A stretch of 64,000 bases of DNA from assembly GCA_017626895.1 (NCBI GenBank), contig JAGAHV010000199.1:1-64000 (forward strand), in the 5' to 3' direction. Position numbers and translations under genes: made by a program. The notes beneath the pieces are model-generated. The model was not told where the DNA came from. It searched no databases and was given only the letters and a program-made list of their open reading frames with translations. The DNA is from Ventricola sp017626895 (GTDB taxonomy: Bacteria; Bacillota; Clostridia; Christensenellales; Aristaeellaceae). How positions within the stretch are numbered: the stretch's first letter is position 1; each line of letters starts with the position of its first letter. Below, one piece after another: positions 23,135 through 32,334 of this stretch.

Positions 23135-25846
23135 TTACCTGTCATAGGTATCATAGAGACTGCGGACTCGAAGCGTTCCCGTCTCCGGTTCCGTTCCGGC
23201 CGCGGTAAAGTCGCGGGTGGGGAGAATCGTAAACCGGTGCTCACCCTTTTCCAGATCAATATAGTTGTCATCAAGCCGCAGCACCTGCGATTCTGCCTCG
23301 ACGGCCACCGCTCTGGCAAAGCAGTCGGAGGTGACAATCAGGGTATCTCCCTCGCGGCGCAGCGTGAGCTTCGGATCGGAAAACGCGTAATGCTTGGGCG
23401 CGCAGAACAGAGAGGAACCGCTGGAGAGGCAGCAGTCGTCGGAGATCAGCTGGTAGGTCAGGTGAACCCGGAGGGGATCCTGGTCGTTAAAGTCCAGATG
23501 CGGGAGCCAGCAGCCGCTGAAAGGCTGCACCGTTACCGGGAACTCGCCTTCGCGGATGACGGAGGAATCCGGCAGACGGAGCTGCCAGAGCACCTTTCCT
23601 GATACGACCGAGCCGGTTTCGTTGGCCACATGCAGATCCGCACTGATATCCACCGGCACCGGGAGGGTATTGGGATTGGGCTTCTGGTCAATCTCACCAT
23701 GCTCCTCGCAGGAAAGGAGGACCGGGGCGAACATGCGCTTTTCGGCGTACTGCAGCGCTTTCCAGTTGCCGTAATAGTCCACGCTGGCCCAGCTGGCCAC
23801 CGGCCAGCAGTCATTCAGCTGCCAGACGACCGTTCCCATGCAGGTGCCGCGGTGACGGCGGAAGTGTTCCACGCCGTAACGGATGGCATCCGCCTGCAGG
23901 AGCTGGGAACAGTAGACCAGTTCACTGAAGTTCTTCGGATAGAGGAACGTGGCGGAAAGATAATTGAGGATCTTGCCGTTGGCTGCGGCGTTCCGCTGAT
24001 GCATTTCCATGACCCGGGAGAAGATGTTGAGGTCATTCTCACCGGCAAACCGGCGAATGGTGGGCAGGGCCGGGAAGGACTGGAAGCCGAACTCGGAAAG
24101 GAAGCGATAGTGATGCTTCCGGTAGGCCGTAAAGGGCTCATTGCTGTGCCAGACGCCCCAGTAATGGGTATCCCCGCAGTTTTCAGCGCTGCTGTTTTCA
24201 AAGTTTCCGCCGGAGGAAGGGGAGGAGGGCCAGTAGAAGGCATCCGGCGCTTCCTCGGAGACGATCCTTGGAATCAGGTCCTCAAACAGACGGATGTAAT
24301 CATAGAACTGTTTGCGGCTCTTCGGCCAGGAATTGAATTCATACTGTGTCTCAAGCTCATTGTTTCCGCACCACAGGCCAAGGCACGCGTGATTGCGCAG
24401 GCGGCGGATATTCTGACGCATTTCGGCATCCACATTCCGGATAAAGTCCGGGCTGAGCTCATAGGAGGCACAGGTGAACATCATGTCCTGCCAGATCAGC
24501 AGGCCTTTTTCATCGCAGAGATCATAGAAAAAGTCATCCGGGAAGTAGCCGCCGCCCCAGATGCGGATGCAGTTGAAGTGGCTTTCCTGGGCGGTGGAAA
24601 GGAGCAGGTCGGTCCGCTCACGGGTGACCCGGGTGAGGAGATTGTCCTCCGGGATATAGTCAGCGCCCATGGCAAAGATCTGCAGGCCGTTGACCTCAAA
24701 GGCGAAATTGCGTCCTTCCAGCGGTTTGTCATCCCGGGTAAGCGAGAGCTGCTTCCGTTCACCCGCAAAGAGGATCAGGTTCGTGCCATCATCCAGGTCC
24801 GGCGTCTGGTCGGTCATGTGGGGATCAAACTGCTCACCGGGCATGGGATCCGTATTGACAGTCAGGGTGCGCAGGCCGATGCGGCTGCAAATCGTATCGA
24901 GGATTTCGCCGTTTTCATCCCGCAGCTCCGTCGTGACGGTGTACAGGGGCTGCGCGCCGTACCCGTTGGGCCACCAGAGCTGCGGATGGTCTACCTCAAC
25001 GGTCAGGAAGGTGTGAATCTGGGGACGGATGACGCTGGGACTGTACAGGGACTCGTTCAGTGTGGCAAAATGCTCCGGATCCGGGCATTCGCAGACAGCG
25101 GAAAACGTGGTGCCATCCGGCGCCGTCACCTCGGTGCTCACGGAACAGAAACCGAGGGTATCCGTGCTGGTGAATTCGACATGGGCATCCAGATGGAGGG
25201 TTACGCCGGTGACCGTGCTGTCCTGCCGGTGATGCACCTGACGGATGCCCACGGATTCAAGGCGCGCGGTCCTGACCAGCAAAAGCTCAACCGGGCGGAA
25301 CAGGCCGGCATCCGGAAGGCGCGGACCCCAGTCCCATCCGAACATGCAGGCTGCCTTGCGCAGATGCGGGAAACCGGGCATGGCATCCGAGGAGGCGCCC
25401 ACCGGGCAGCGCGCATTCTCGGAGAGAATGTAACGGATGGGGGAAAGCAGGTGCACCCGCAGACGGTTGGGAACATCCGGCGATACGAATCCGGTAATTT
25501 CGTATTCCCAGACGCGGTGCATATTATCCGCTGAGCCAATCTGAACATCATTCAGGTAGATTTCAGCCAGCGTGTCGATGCCGTTAAAACGGAGCAGAAC
25601 CGCATGGTCTGCGATTTCATCGGCGGAAAGGGTGAAAACCGTCTCGTAATCAAAATCATTTTCAAGGAGACGCGTTGCCAAAAGTTCATTGTCGCGGTAA
25701 AATGGGTCAGGAATCAGTTTGTGTTCCAGCAATGTGCTGTACACACTGGAAGGGACACTGGTTTCAACGGGCGCTTCGGGAATGCCGTAAACGTTTTCGC
25801 CGAGGACGGACAATGTCCATCCTTTATCCAGTTTTTTAATCTGCAT
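23135..25846 (-). CDS. Glycoside hydrolase family 2, beta-mannosidase-like
   Basis: A 903-residue enzyme without a signal peptide, so it acts on imported oligosaccharides. The GH2 sugar-binding domain is N-terminal (about residues 10-190), the immunoglobulin-like domain follows, then the TIM barrel. The acid/base is Glu497 in W-C-G-N-N-E-L-E and the nucleophile is Glu585 in F-L-S-E-F-G-F-Q. G-N-N-E and S-E-F-G are characteristic of beta-mannosidases within GH2. It should release mannose from beta-1,4-manno-oligosaccharides or N-glycan cores. GGGAGGATCT before the ATG is a strong Shine-Dalgarno. The gene is monocistronic, with its own promoter and terminator. No sugar transporter lies nearby. 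Confidence 0.9.
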   Translation of the reverse strand: MQIKKLDKGWTLSVLGENVYGIPEAPVETSVPSSVYSTLLEHKLIPDPFYRDNELLATRLLENDFDYETVFTLSADEIADHAVLLRFNGIDTLAEIYLNDVQIGSADNMHRVWEYEITGFVSPDVPNRLRVHLLSPIRYILSENARCPVGASSDAMPGFPHLRKAACMFGWDWGPRLPDAGLFRPVELLLVRTARLESVGIRQVHHRQDSTVTGVTLHLDAHVEFTSTDTLGFCSVSTEVTAPDGTTFSAVCECPDPEHFATLNESLYSPSVIRPQIHTFLTVEVDHPQLWWPNGYGAQPLYTVTTELRDENGEILDTICSRIGLRTLTVNTDPMPGEQFDPHMTDQTPDLDDGTNLILFAGERKQLSLTRDDKPLEGRNFAFEVNGLQIFAMGADYIPEDNLLTRVTRERTDLLLSTAQESHFNCIRIWGGGYFPDDFFYDLCDEKGLLIWQDMMFTCASYELSPDFIRNVDAEMRQNIRRLRNHACLGLWCGNNELETQYEFNSWPKSRKQFYDYIRLFEDLIPRIVSEEAPDAFYWPSSPSSGGNFENSSAENCGDTHYWGVWHSNEPFTAYRKHHYRFLSEFGFQSFPALPTIRRFAGENDLNIFSRVMEMHQRNAAANGKILNYLSATFLYPKNFSELVYCSQLLQADAIRYGVEHFRRHRGTCMGTVVWQLNDCWPVASWASVDYYGNWKALQYAEKRMFAPVLLSCEEHGEIDQKPNPNTLPVPVDISADLHVANETGSVVSGKVLWQLRLPDSSVIREGEFPVTVQPFSGCWLPHLDFNDQDPLRVHLTYQLISDDCCLSSGSSLFCAPKHYAFSDPKLTLRREGDTLIVTSDCFARAVAVEAESQVLRLDDNYIDLEKGEHRFTILPTRDFTAAGTEPETGTLRVRSLYDTYDR

Positions 25847-25933
25847 GAAGAGATCCTCCCGTTCATCGTTGCGGAAATTGGCACGAACTGTGCTCCGGAA
25901 TCAATTTCAGGAGCATATCGGATGCTGCGGCTG

Positions 25934-25963
25934 ATTATATCATGAGCGGTGTACCGGATACAA
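25934..25963 (-). promoter_or_regulatory. Promoter of the GH2 gene
   Basis: On the minus strand: TTGTAT (25958-25963), 18-bp spacer, TATAAT (25934-25939) preceded by TGA, giving an extended -10. It lies about 90 bp upstream of the start codon. Confidence 0.65.
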
Positions 25964-26038
25964 TCAGTCATTTTTCAGTTCCGGTCATCCTGTGCCCGCA
26001 CCGGCATCGTTTAATACAGGAAATCAGAAAGGAATACA

Positions 26039-26692
26039 ATGCGTTACAGATGTCTGATTCTGGACCATGATGATACGGTCATGGACAGTACAAGGGAGAT
26101 TCATTATCCGGCTTTTCTGGCGGCGCTGGCCAGGATGCGGCCATATCATTATGTGTCACTGGAGGACTATTTCAAGCTGAATTTCAAACCGGGGTTCCTT
26201 GAATACTGCGAAAATGTGCTGCAGATGACCAGTCAGGAACTGGACACGGAATACGGGATCTGGCAGAGCTATGTCCGGGAGCGAATTCCCAGGTGCTTCC
26301 CCGGAATCCCGGACATCATCCGGCGGCAAAAGGCAGAAGGCGGACTCGTCTGCGTGGTATCACATTCGGTCAAAACCAATATTCTGAGAGACTATGCCGC
26401 CAATGATCTGCCGGAGCCGGATGCGGTTTTTGGGTGGGAGATGCCCAGGGAACAGCGCAAACCCGCCCCCTATCCGGTGGAACGGATCCGGGAAATGTTT
26501 GATCTTCGGCCCGCAGAATGTCTGGTGGTGGATGACCTGAAACCCGGACTTGACATGGCCGGGGCGGCCGGCGTGGACTTTGCCTGTGCAGCCTGGGCTC
26601 ACCGGATCGAGTCCATTCGCCGGTACATGCGGGAGCGGTGTAAAAATTTTTTTGAGCATCCCTCCGAACTGAATGCCTTTCTCTTTGACTGA
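26039..26692 (+). CDS. HAD-superfamily hydrolase, phosphoglycolate-phosphatase-like
   Basis: A 217-residue cytoplasmic phosphatase. HAD motif I is L-D-H-D-D-T (Asp9 nucleophile, Asp11 acid/base), motif II is the Ser in VVSHS, the motif III Lys is in QRKPAPYP, and motif IV is VVDDLKPG. A helical cap of the C1 type lies between motifs I and II. The substrate cannot be predicted. ATG 26039 follows AGAAAGGA. Confidence 0.87.
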   Translation: MRYRCLILDHDDTVMDSTREIHYPAFLAALARMRPYHYVSLEDYFKLNFKPGFLEYCENVLQMTSQELDTEYGIWQSYVRERIPRCFPGIPDIIRRQKAEGGLVCVVSHSVKTNILRDYAANDLPEPDAVFGWEMPREQRKPAPYPVERIREMFDLRPAECLVVDDLKPGLDMAGAAGVDFACAAWAHRIESIRRYMRERCKNFFEHPSELNAFLFD

Positions 26693-26789
26693 AACAGGCC
26701 GGAAAGTGCAATTTATTGTACACTTTGCATTTATATCCGAGTGACTTTTTATCCAAATTTGTAAAATAATGTGATTTTTTTGCTATACC

Positions 26790-26818
26790 TTGTTTTTTTT
26801 CGCAGAGGGTTGTATAAT
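26790..26818 (+). promoter_or_regulatory. Promoter of the rimP-nusA-infB operon
   Basis: TTGTTT (26790-26795), 17-bp spacer, perfect TATAAT (26813-26818). It drives a leader of about 115 nt before rimP. Confidence 0.8.
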
Positions 26819-26853
26819 ACCTTCGTTTGTTGATGACTGTTTGATTTTTATGG

Positions 26854-26887
26854 AAAGAGTGGGCATGCCCACTCTTTCTGTTCTAAT
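26854..26887 (+). terminator. Leader hairpin, terminator-like attenuator ahead of rimP
   Basis: AAAGAGTGGG (26854-26863) pairs with CCCACTCTTT (26868-26877) around CATG and is followed by a T-rich run. It lies inside the leader, 62 bp before rimP. In Bacillus subtilis a NusA-dependent terminator in this leader lets NusA limit its own operon; the same control is inferred here. Confidence 0.7.
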
Positions 26888-26939
26888 TCGGCCCTTTCCG
26901 CCAGCCGTGCGGGAAGAGGCGTTTAAAAGGAGAGTGCGA

Positions 26940-27449
26940 ATGGCACGAAGTGAGCTGAACAGGACACTGGAACCTCAGCTGGAGGCTCTGGCCGGTGAAT
27001 TCGGTTTTGAGTTTGTGGATGCAGAGATCGTCAAGGAAGGCGCCAGTCGTTATTTCCGTATATATATTGACAAGCCCGGTGGGATTACCTTGAATGACTG
27101 TGAGAGTTATCATCGTCGTGTGATACCGTTGGTGGAACAGGTCGATTATGACTTTCTTGAGGTATGTTCGCCGGGTCTTGATCGTCCTCTTAAAAAGGAA
27201 AAGGATTTCCGTGCGCACATGGGTGACCGGGTTGAGGTGCATCTGTACCGGCCGCGCGGCGGCAAAAAGGTGTTCGAGGGTGAGCTGACCGGTTTTGAGG
27301 GTTCGGCCTTCACCATCGCCGAAGGGGACAATACGGAAACGTTTGAACTGAAAGAGGTTTCCCTGTGCAGGCCAGTGGTCGTCATTACAGAGGATGATCT
27401 GAACGGAAACATTGTGAATCTGATCACCGAGGACTTAACCGAAGAATAG
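26940..27449 (+). CDS. rimP: Ribosome maturation factor RimP
   Basis: A 169-residue protein needed for 30S subunit maturation. The N-terminal alpha/beta domain contains G-F-E-F-V-D-A-E-I-V-K-E-G and I-D-K-P-G-G-I-T-L-N-D-C. The C-terminal SH3-like domain follows V-C-S-P-G-L-D-R-P-L. The start is the ATG at 26940, 7 nt after AAAGGAG; the frame remains open upstream over the leader but has no Shine-Dalgarno there. It is the first gene of the long translation operon. Confidence 0.95.
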   Translation: MARSELNRTLEPQLEALAGEFGFEFVDAEIVKEGASRYFRIYIDKPGGITLNDCESYHRRVIPLVEQVDYDFLEVCSPGLDRPLKKEKDFRAHMGDRVEVHLYRPRGGKKVFEGELTGFEGSAFTIAEGDNTETFELKEVSLCRPVVVITEDDLNGNIVNLITEDLTEE

Positions 27450-27469
27450 TAGATGGAGGATCTTACGGT

Positions 27470-28708
27470 ATGCTGGATAAAAATCAGAACAAGGAAATGA
27501 TCGAGGCTGTTGCGGCGCTGGCCAAGGAAAAGGGCATCAGCAAGGAAGTCCTTTTTACGGCCATCGAGGAAGCACTCCGCAGTGCCTATAAAAATAACTT
27601 TAACAAGCAGAACGGCGCTGCTCCCGTCAATACCAATGTTCGGGTTGAATTGAACCGGGAAAATGGTGCAGTTCATCTTTACGCACGCAAAACAGTTGTT
27701 CTGGAAGTGGAAGATGATGCGACCGAGATTTCTCTTGAAGAGGCAAGGAAGATACAGCCGAGCTATGAGGAGGATGACATCGTCGAGACCGAGGTGACGC
27801 CCTCCAATTTCCGGCGCATGGCGGCACAGACCGCCAAGCAGGTCATCGTGCAGAAGATCCGTGAGGCCGAGCGTGGCAAGACTTACGATTCCTTCATCGA
27901 AAAGGAAAACGAGATTCTGACGGCCATCATTTACAGTGTGGACCCCATCAGCCATGATGTCAATGTGGAAATCGGCAAGACGGCCGGCATTCTTGAGGTC
28001 AGTCAGCAGATGCCCACGGACAATTACACGCCGGGAGAGCGGCTCAAGGTATACGTCCTTGAGGTAGACGGCGGCCGCGGCGGAAAAGGCGGCACGCAGG
28101 TACACGTGTCCAGAATCCACCCGGGTCTGGTCAAGCGCCTGTTTGAGATGGAGGTTCCGGAAATTCAGAAAGGCGAGGTTCAGATCAAGTCCATCGCCCG
28201 CGAGGCCGGCTCCAGAACGAAAATCGCGGTTCATTCCACGGATGCCATGATTGATCCGGTGGGGTCCTGCGTCGGGCCCCGCGGTCAGCGGGTTGACCGG
28301 GTGGTTACGGAACTCAAGAATGAGAAGATTGATATCATCAAATGGTCTCAGGATCCCACGGAGTTCGTCTCAAATGCCCTGAACCCGGCAAATGTGCTGA
28401 GTGCCACGATCAATGAGAAGGAAAAGATCTGCAATGTGGTGGTGCCGGACAATCAGCTGTCCCTGGCCATCGGCAAGGAAGGACAGAATGCCCGTCTGGC
28501 GGCCCGCCTGACCGGCTGGAAGATCGATATCAAGAGTGCTACCCAGGCAGCGGAGGCGGAGCAGGAAAAGGAAGCGCCGTCCGCAGCTGAGGCAAAGGAA
28601 CCGGAAATGCCCGACACTTCGGACACCCTTGATGATCTTTCCATTGATGAACTGGATCTGGATGATCTCAAGGTGGATGACCTGGACATTCCGGATGATG
28701 TGAAGTAA
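27470..28708 (+). CDS. nusA: Transcription termination/antitermination factor NusA
   Basis: A 412-residue RNA polymerase-associated factor for pausing, termination and antitermination. The N-terminal polymerase-binding domain covers about residues 1-125, an S1 domain about 130-200, and two KH domains about 200-345 (GSRTKIAV, G-P-R-G-Q-R, IGKEGQNARLAARLTGWKI). It ends in an acidic tail of L-D-D-L-type repeats and lacks the C-terminal AR repeats of proteobacterial NusA, as is normal for Firmicutes. Confidence 0.96.
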   Translation: MLDKNQNKEMIEAVAALAKEKGISKEVLFTAIEEALRSAYKNNFNKQNGAAPVNTNVRVELNRENGAVHLYARKTVVLEVEDDATEISLEEARKIQPSYEEDDIVETEVTPSNFRRMAAQTAKQVIVQKIREAERGKTYDSFIEKENEILTAIIYSVDPISHDVNVEIGKTAGILEVSQQMPTDNYTPGERLKVYVLEVDGGRGGKGGTQVHVSRIHPGLVKRLFEMEVPEIQKGEVQIKSIAREAGSRTKIAVHSTDAMIDPVGSCVGPRGQRVDRVVTELKNEKIDIIKWSQDPTEFVSNALNPANVLSATINEKEKICNVVVPDNQLSLAIGKEGQNARLAARLTGWKIDIKSATQAAEAEQEKEAPSAAEAKEPEMPDTSDTLDDLSIDELDLDDLKVDDLDIPDDVK

Positions 28709-28719
28709 GGGGTATCAGT

Positions 28720-28983
28720 TTGAAAGCAAGAAAAATTCCGATGCGTATGTGTGTCGGTTGCCGAGAGATGAAAGAGAAAAAGAGCCTTCTGCGCATCGTC
28801 AAAAATGCGGAGGGCGAAATCTCCTTTGATAAAACCGGAAAAGCTTCCGGCCGCGGTGCCTACATCTGCCGCAGCAGGGAATGTCTGATGAAAGCGCGGC
28901 AGCAGCGGCAGCTGGAACGGGCTCTTGAAACCCGGATCGGCGAGGAAATCTTTGATCGTCTTGCAGAGGAAATGGATGAATAA
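28720..28983 (+). CDS. ylxR: YlxR (RnpM) RNA-binding protein
   Basis: An 87-residue basic protein of the YlxR/DUF448 family, with the family motif P-M-R-M-C-V-G-C-R and G-R-G-A-Y-I-C. In Bacillus subtilis this protein binds RNase P RNA and modulates it. TTG at 28720 after AAGGGG is the likely start; the ATG at 28741 would cut off conserved residues. It overlaps the next gene. Confidence 0.92.
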   Translation: MKARKIPMRMCVGCREMKEKKSLLRIVKNAEGEISFDKTGKASGRGAYICRSRECLMKARQQRQLERALETRIGEEIFDRLAEEMDE

Positions 28984-29338
28984 AGCAAATGCTTTTTTCG
29001 GTACGCTGGGACTTGCCATGCGTTCCGGTCAGGTCGTCATCGGTGAGCCGAAGACCCGGATGCTTTTGTCCGGAGGGAAGGCCGCACTGGTCCTGATCGA
29101 CGCGGCAGCCTCAGCGAATACAAAGAAAACGGTTCTTGACAAATGCCGGTTTTACGGCTGTCCCGCGGTGACTGTGGCGCAGGGATGCCTGGGAACGGCA
29201 CTCGGGCGTCCGGCATGCATCGTGGCCGGCGTACTAAAAGGCGGACTTGGTGAACTGCTTTATAAAAAGGTCGTGGAAAACAAATTCAATGAAATACAAT
29301 TCGAACTCAACGACGGACAAACACAGGCAAATATGTGA
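28976..29338 (+). CDS. ylxQ: L7Ae/L30e-family RNA-binding protein YlxQ
   Basis: A 120-residue protein of the L7Ae/L30e/Gadd45 fold, which binds kink-turn RNA. Visible are G-L-A-M-R-S-G-Q-V-V-I-G, a G-K-A-A-L-V-L-I-D-A-A-A-S strand-helix and L-G-x-A-L-G-R-P. The ATG at 28976 overlaps the last 8 bp of ylxR, so translation is probably coupled. The position between ylxR and infB is the standard one. Confidence 0.92.
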   Translation: MNKANAFFGTLGLAMRSGQVVIGEPKTRMLLSGGKAALVLIDAAASANTKKTVLDKCRFYGCPAVTVAQGCLGTALGRPACIVAGVLKGGLGELLYKKVVENKFNEIQFELNDGQTQANM

Positions 29339-29359
29339 ATTGTGGGGTGCAATTGCTGA

Positions 29360-32260
29360 ATGGCGAAGAAAATTCAAGAATTAACCAAGGAACTCAGTCA
29401 GAAATCTGTTCAACTCTATGCGGATGTCTCCAAAACGAAGAGTGCTGCCGAGAAGCTGCTGGCTGATCTGAAAAAGATCGAGACAGGCTTTGCACAGAAA
29501 GAAGAGGCGGCGATTGCCGAGCAGAAAATGCGGACAATCCAGGCAACCAAAGCGTGGACCATGCCGGATGATGTCGTTGAGGAGAAGCCGGCCGCGTCCT
29601 CAGAACCCGTGGCAGCCCCTGAGAAGGCCGATCCGGTCAGGGAGATGAAGACGCCTGCGGCTGAGACAAAGAATGAAAAGGCCGAGCATATGCCCCGCGA
29701 GGAAAAAGCCGAGAAAACGGAGAAGGTGCAGCTCGAAGCAAAGGCAGCGGCTGAGAAACCGGTACAGGAAAACCAGCCCTCAGAGCCTGCCGTTAAGGAA
29801 CAGCCTGTAAAAGCTGCACAGCCTCAGGGGAATGTCCGTCCGGCCCAGGAGCAGCAGAGTCCGGCACAGCAGGGTCAGCAAGCCCAGAGCCAGTCGCGTC
29901 AGGCGCAGCCCCGTCAGGGACAGCAGGGCCAGGGCTTTGTCCGTCAGGGTCAGCAGGGTCAGGCGCAGCCTCGTCAGGGTCAGCAGGGTCAGGCTCAGTC
30001 CCGTCAGGGCCAGCAGGGTCAGGCTCAGCCCCGTCAGGGCCAGCAGGGTCAGGGCTTCGGCCGTCAGGGACAGCAGGGTCAGGGCTTTGCACCGCGTCAG
30101 GGACAGCAGGGCCAGGGCTTTGCACCGCGTCAGGGCCAGCAGGGTCAGGGCTTTGGCCGGCCGGGTCAGCAGGGCCAGGGTTTTGCCCGTCAGGGACAGC
30201 CGGGACAGCAGGGCGGCATGAGGCCGGGAAACGGACCGCAGAACCGTCCGGCAGGGGCCAGGATGAAGCCCAAGGCGGCGGAGCCGGATATCATTCCGTC
30301 CATCGAGAAGGAACGCGTTTCCAACTACGATCCCAACAAGAAGCTGCGTCAGCGGCAGCATGATCCTGAGCATCAGGTCACCAAGAACCGCAAACAGCTT
30401 GCCCGTGAGAGCGGTTACAGCGACATGGATGATGAAGTGGTACGCGGCCGCAGGAAGAAGCAGAGCAAGCAGGACAAGCAGCAGAAGATGGCGCCGATCA
30501 AGATTGAAACCGCTTACATGACGGCGGAGACCATCACGGTGCGCGATCTGACAGAGCGTATCGGCAAGCCGGCCGGCGAGATCATCAAGAAGCTGATGCT
30601 CCTTGGCATCATGGCCACGATCAATCAGGAACTGGATTTTGATACTGCTTCTCTGGTCGCCTCTGAATTCGGCGTCACGCTGGAAATGAAGCTGGATAAG
30701 ACGGCAGAGGATGCACTCTCTGCGGAGAACATTGAGGATAAGGAAGAGGATCTCCAGCCGCGTCCGCCGGTCATTACGGTGATGGGTCACGTCGACCACG
30801 GCAAGACCTCGCTGCTTGACTATATCCGCAAGACCAAGGTAACCGATGGCGAGGCCGGCGGCATTACTCAGCACATCGGCGCCTATGTGGCGCAGGTCAA
30901 CGGGCGTCAGATCACGTTCCTGGATACCCCCGGCCACGAGGCGTTCACGGCCATGCGTGCCCGCGGCACACAGGCTACCGATATCGCCATCCTGGTGGTG
31001 GCGGCAGATGACGGCGTCATGCCGCAGACCATTGAGTCCATTCATCATGCCCGCGCGGCCAAGTGCCCGGTCATTGTGGCCATCAATAAGATTGACAAGC
31101 CGGGGGCCGATCCGGAGCAGGTCAAGCAGGGCCTGACCCAGTATGAACTGATCCCCGAGGAGTGGGGCGGCGATACCATCATGGTTCCCGTTTCCGCCAA
31201 GACGGGCGAAGGGGTGGATGACCTGCTTGAGAATGTCCTGCTGCTGGCGGACATGCTGGAGCTGAAGGCCAATCCGGACAGAAAGGCCCGCGGCGTCATT
31301 ATCGAGGCCAAGCTGGATCATTCCCGCGGCCCGGTCGCCACGGTTCTCGTGCAGAACGGCACACTCAATGTGGGCGACATGGTCGTTTCCGGCAGCACCT
31401 ATGGCCGTGTGCGCGCCATGACCAACAGCCGCGGCGAACGCGTCAAGTCGGCGGGTCCCGCCACACCGGTTGAGATTGTCGGATTCGGTGAGGTGCCGGA
31501 TGCCGGCGAGGAGCTCATTGCCGTTGAGGATGAACGGCTGGCACGTCAGGTCGTTCAGGAGCGTTCCGCCAAGGCACGTGCCTCCATGGCCAAGAGCAGC
31601 TCGGCTTCTTCTCTGGAAGAGCTCTACAGCAAGCTGGCCGAGGGCGAAGTGAAGGATCTGAACATCATCATCAAGGCCGATGTTCAGGGCTCCGTGGAAG
31701 CGGTCAAGCAGTCACTTGAAAAACTCAGCAATGACAAGGTCCATGTGAAGACCATTCACAGCGGTGTGGGCGGCGTGACAGAGAACGATGTCATGCTGGC
31801 CGGCATTGACGGGGCCATCATTATCGGATTCAATGTCCGTCCGGACGGAAAAGCCCGCGAGGCGGCTCAGCGCGATGGCATTGATATTCGTTATTACCGG
31901 ATTATCTATCAGGCCATCGAGGATATCGAGAAGGCCATGAAGGGCATGCTCTCACCGGAGTTCAAGGAGAATCTCCTGGGGCACGCGGAGGTCCGCAATG
32001 TGTTCAGAATCACCGGTGTCGGCACCGTTGCTGGCTGCTATGTCACGGATGGAAAGATCCAGCGCAACGCGCAGGTCCGTCTGCTTCGTGACAATGTGGT
32101 TATCTTTGAGGGCAAGCTTTCCTCCCTGCAGCGCTTCAAGGATTCCGTCCGTGAGGTCTCGGAGGGTTATGAGTGCGGCGTCGGTCTTGAGAACTATTCC
32201 GACATCAAGAACGGCGACGTGGTGGAATGCTTCCTGATGGAAGAGGTCAAGGTGGGTTAA
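29360..32260 (+). CDS. infB: Translation initiation factor IF-2
   Basis: A 966-residue GTPase that delivers initiator tRNA to the 30S subunit. The N-terminal ~300 residues are Lys/Glu-rich and then become an extended Gln/Gly/Arg repeat region (about residues 170-285). The conserved IF2_N segment (L-T-E-R-I-G-K-P-A-G-E-I-I-K-K) is near residue 395. The G domain has G1 GHVDHGKTS, G3 DTPGHEAF and G4 NKID, followed by domains II, III and C2. No strong Shine-Dalgarno is seen (TGGGG 18 bp upstream). The repeat region is the unusual part. Confidence 0.96.
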   Translation: MAKKIQELTKELSQKSVQLYADVSKTKSAAEKLLADLKKIETGFAQKEEAAIAEQKMRTIQATKAWTMPDDVVEEKPAASSEPVAAPEKADPVREMKTPAAETKNEKAEHMPREEKAEKTEKVQLEAKAAAEKPVQENQPSEPAVKEQPVKAAQPQGNVRPAQEQQSPAQQGQQAQSQSRQAQPRQGQQGQGFVRQGQQGQAQPRQGQQGQAQSRQGQQGQAQPRQGQQGQGFGRQGQQGQGFAPRQGQQGQGFAPRQGQQGQGFGRPGQQGQGFARQGQPGQQGGMRPGNGPQNRPAGARMKPKAAEPDIIPSIEKERVSNYDPNKKLRQRQHDPEHQVTKNRKQLARESGYSDMDDEVVRGRRKKQSKQDKQQKMAPIKIETAYMTAETITVRDLTERIGKPAGEIIKKLMLLGIMATINQELDFDTASLVASEFGVTLEMKLDKTAEDALSAENIEDKEEDLQPRPPVITVMGHVDHGKTSLLDYIRKTKVTDGEAGGITQHIGAYVAQVNGRQITFLDTPGHEAFTAMRARGTQATDIAILVVAADDGVMPQTIESIHHARAAKCPVIVAINKIDKPGADPEQVKQGLTQYELIPEEWGGDTIMVPVSAKTGEGVDDLLENVLLLADMLELKANPDRKARGVIIEAKLDHSRGPVATVLVQNGTLNVGDMVVSGSTYGRVRAMTNSRGERVKSAGPATPVEIVGFGEVPDAGEELIAVEDERLARQVVQERSAKARASMAKSSSASSLEELYSKLAEGEVKDLNIIIKADVQGSVEAVKQSLEKLSNDKVHVKTIHSGVGGVTENDVMLAGIDGAIIIGFNVRPDGKAREAAQRDGIDIRYYRIIYQAIEDIEKAMKGMLSPEFKENLLGHAEVRNVFRITGVGTVAGCYVTDGKIQRNAQVRLLRDNVVIFEGKLSSLQRFKDSVREVSEGYECGVGLENYSDIKNGDVVECFLMEEVKVG
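29861..30220 (+). repeat. Gln/Gly/Arg tandem repeats in infB
   Basis: Degenerate units of about 18-36 bp built on CGTCAGGGNCAGCAGGGNCAG encode Q-G-Q-Q-G-Q-G-F-x-R-type units. They are in frame and confined to the disordered N-terminal region of IF-2. Confidence 0.85.
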
Positions 32261-32334
32261 TGCCCCCCTGGTAAAGAGGAAAACTGGCACGTTTGGAAAA
32301 CAGACCGGACGTGCCTTTCTTTGAAAGGAACAGT

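Noticed and set aside
23630..25534. A 634-codon plus-strand frame across the GH2 gene
   Set aside because: It is antisense to a clear beta-mannosidase-like gene with catalytic motifs; its translation has no family features.
29780..31321. A long Leu-rich minus-strand frame across infB
   Set aside because: The Leu/Thr repeats are only the reverse complement of the Gln/Gly repeats of IF-2.
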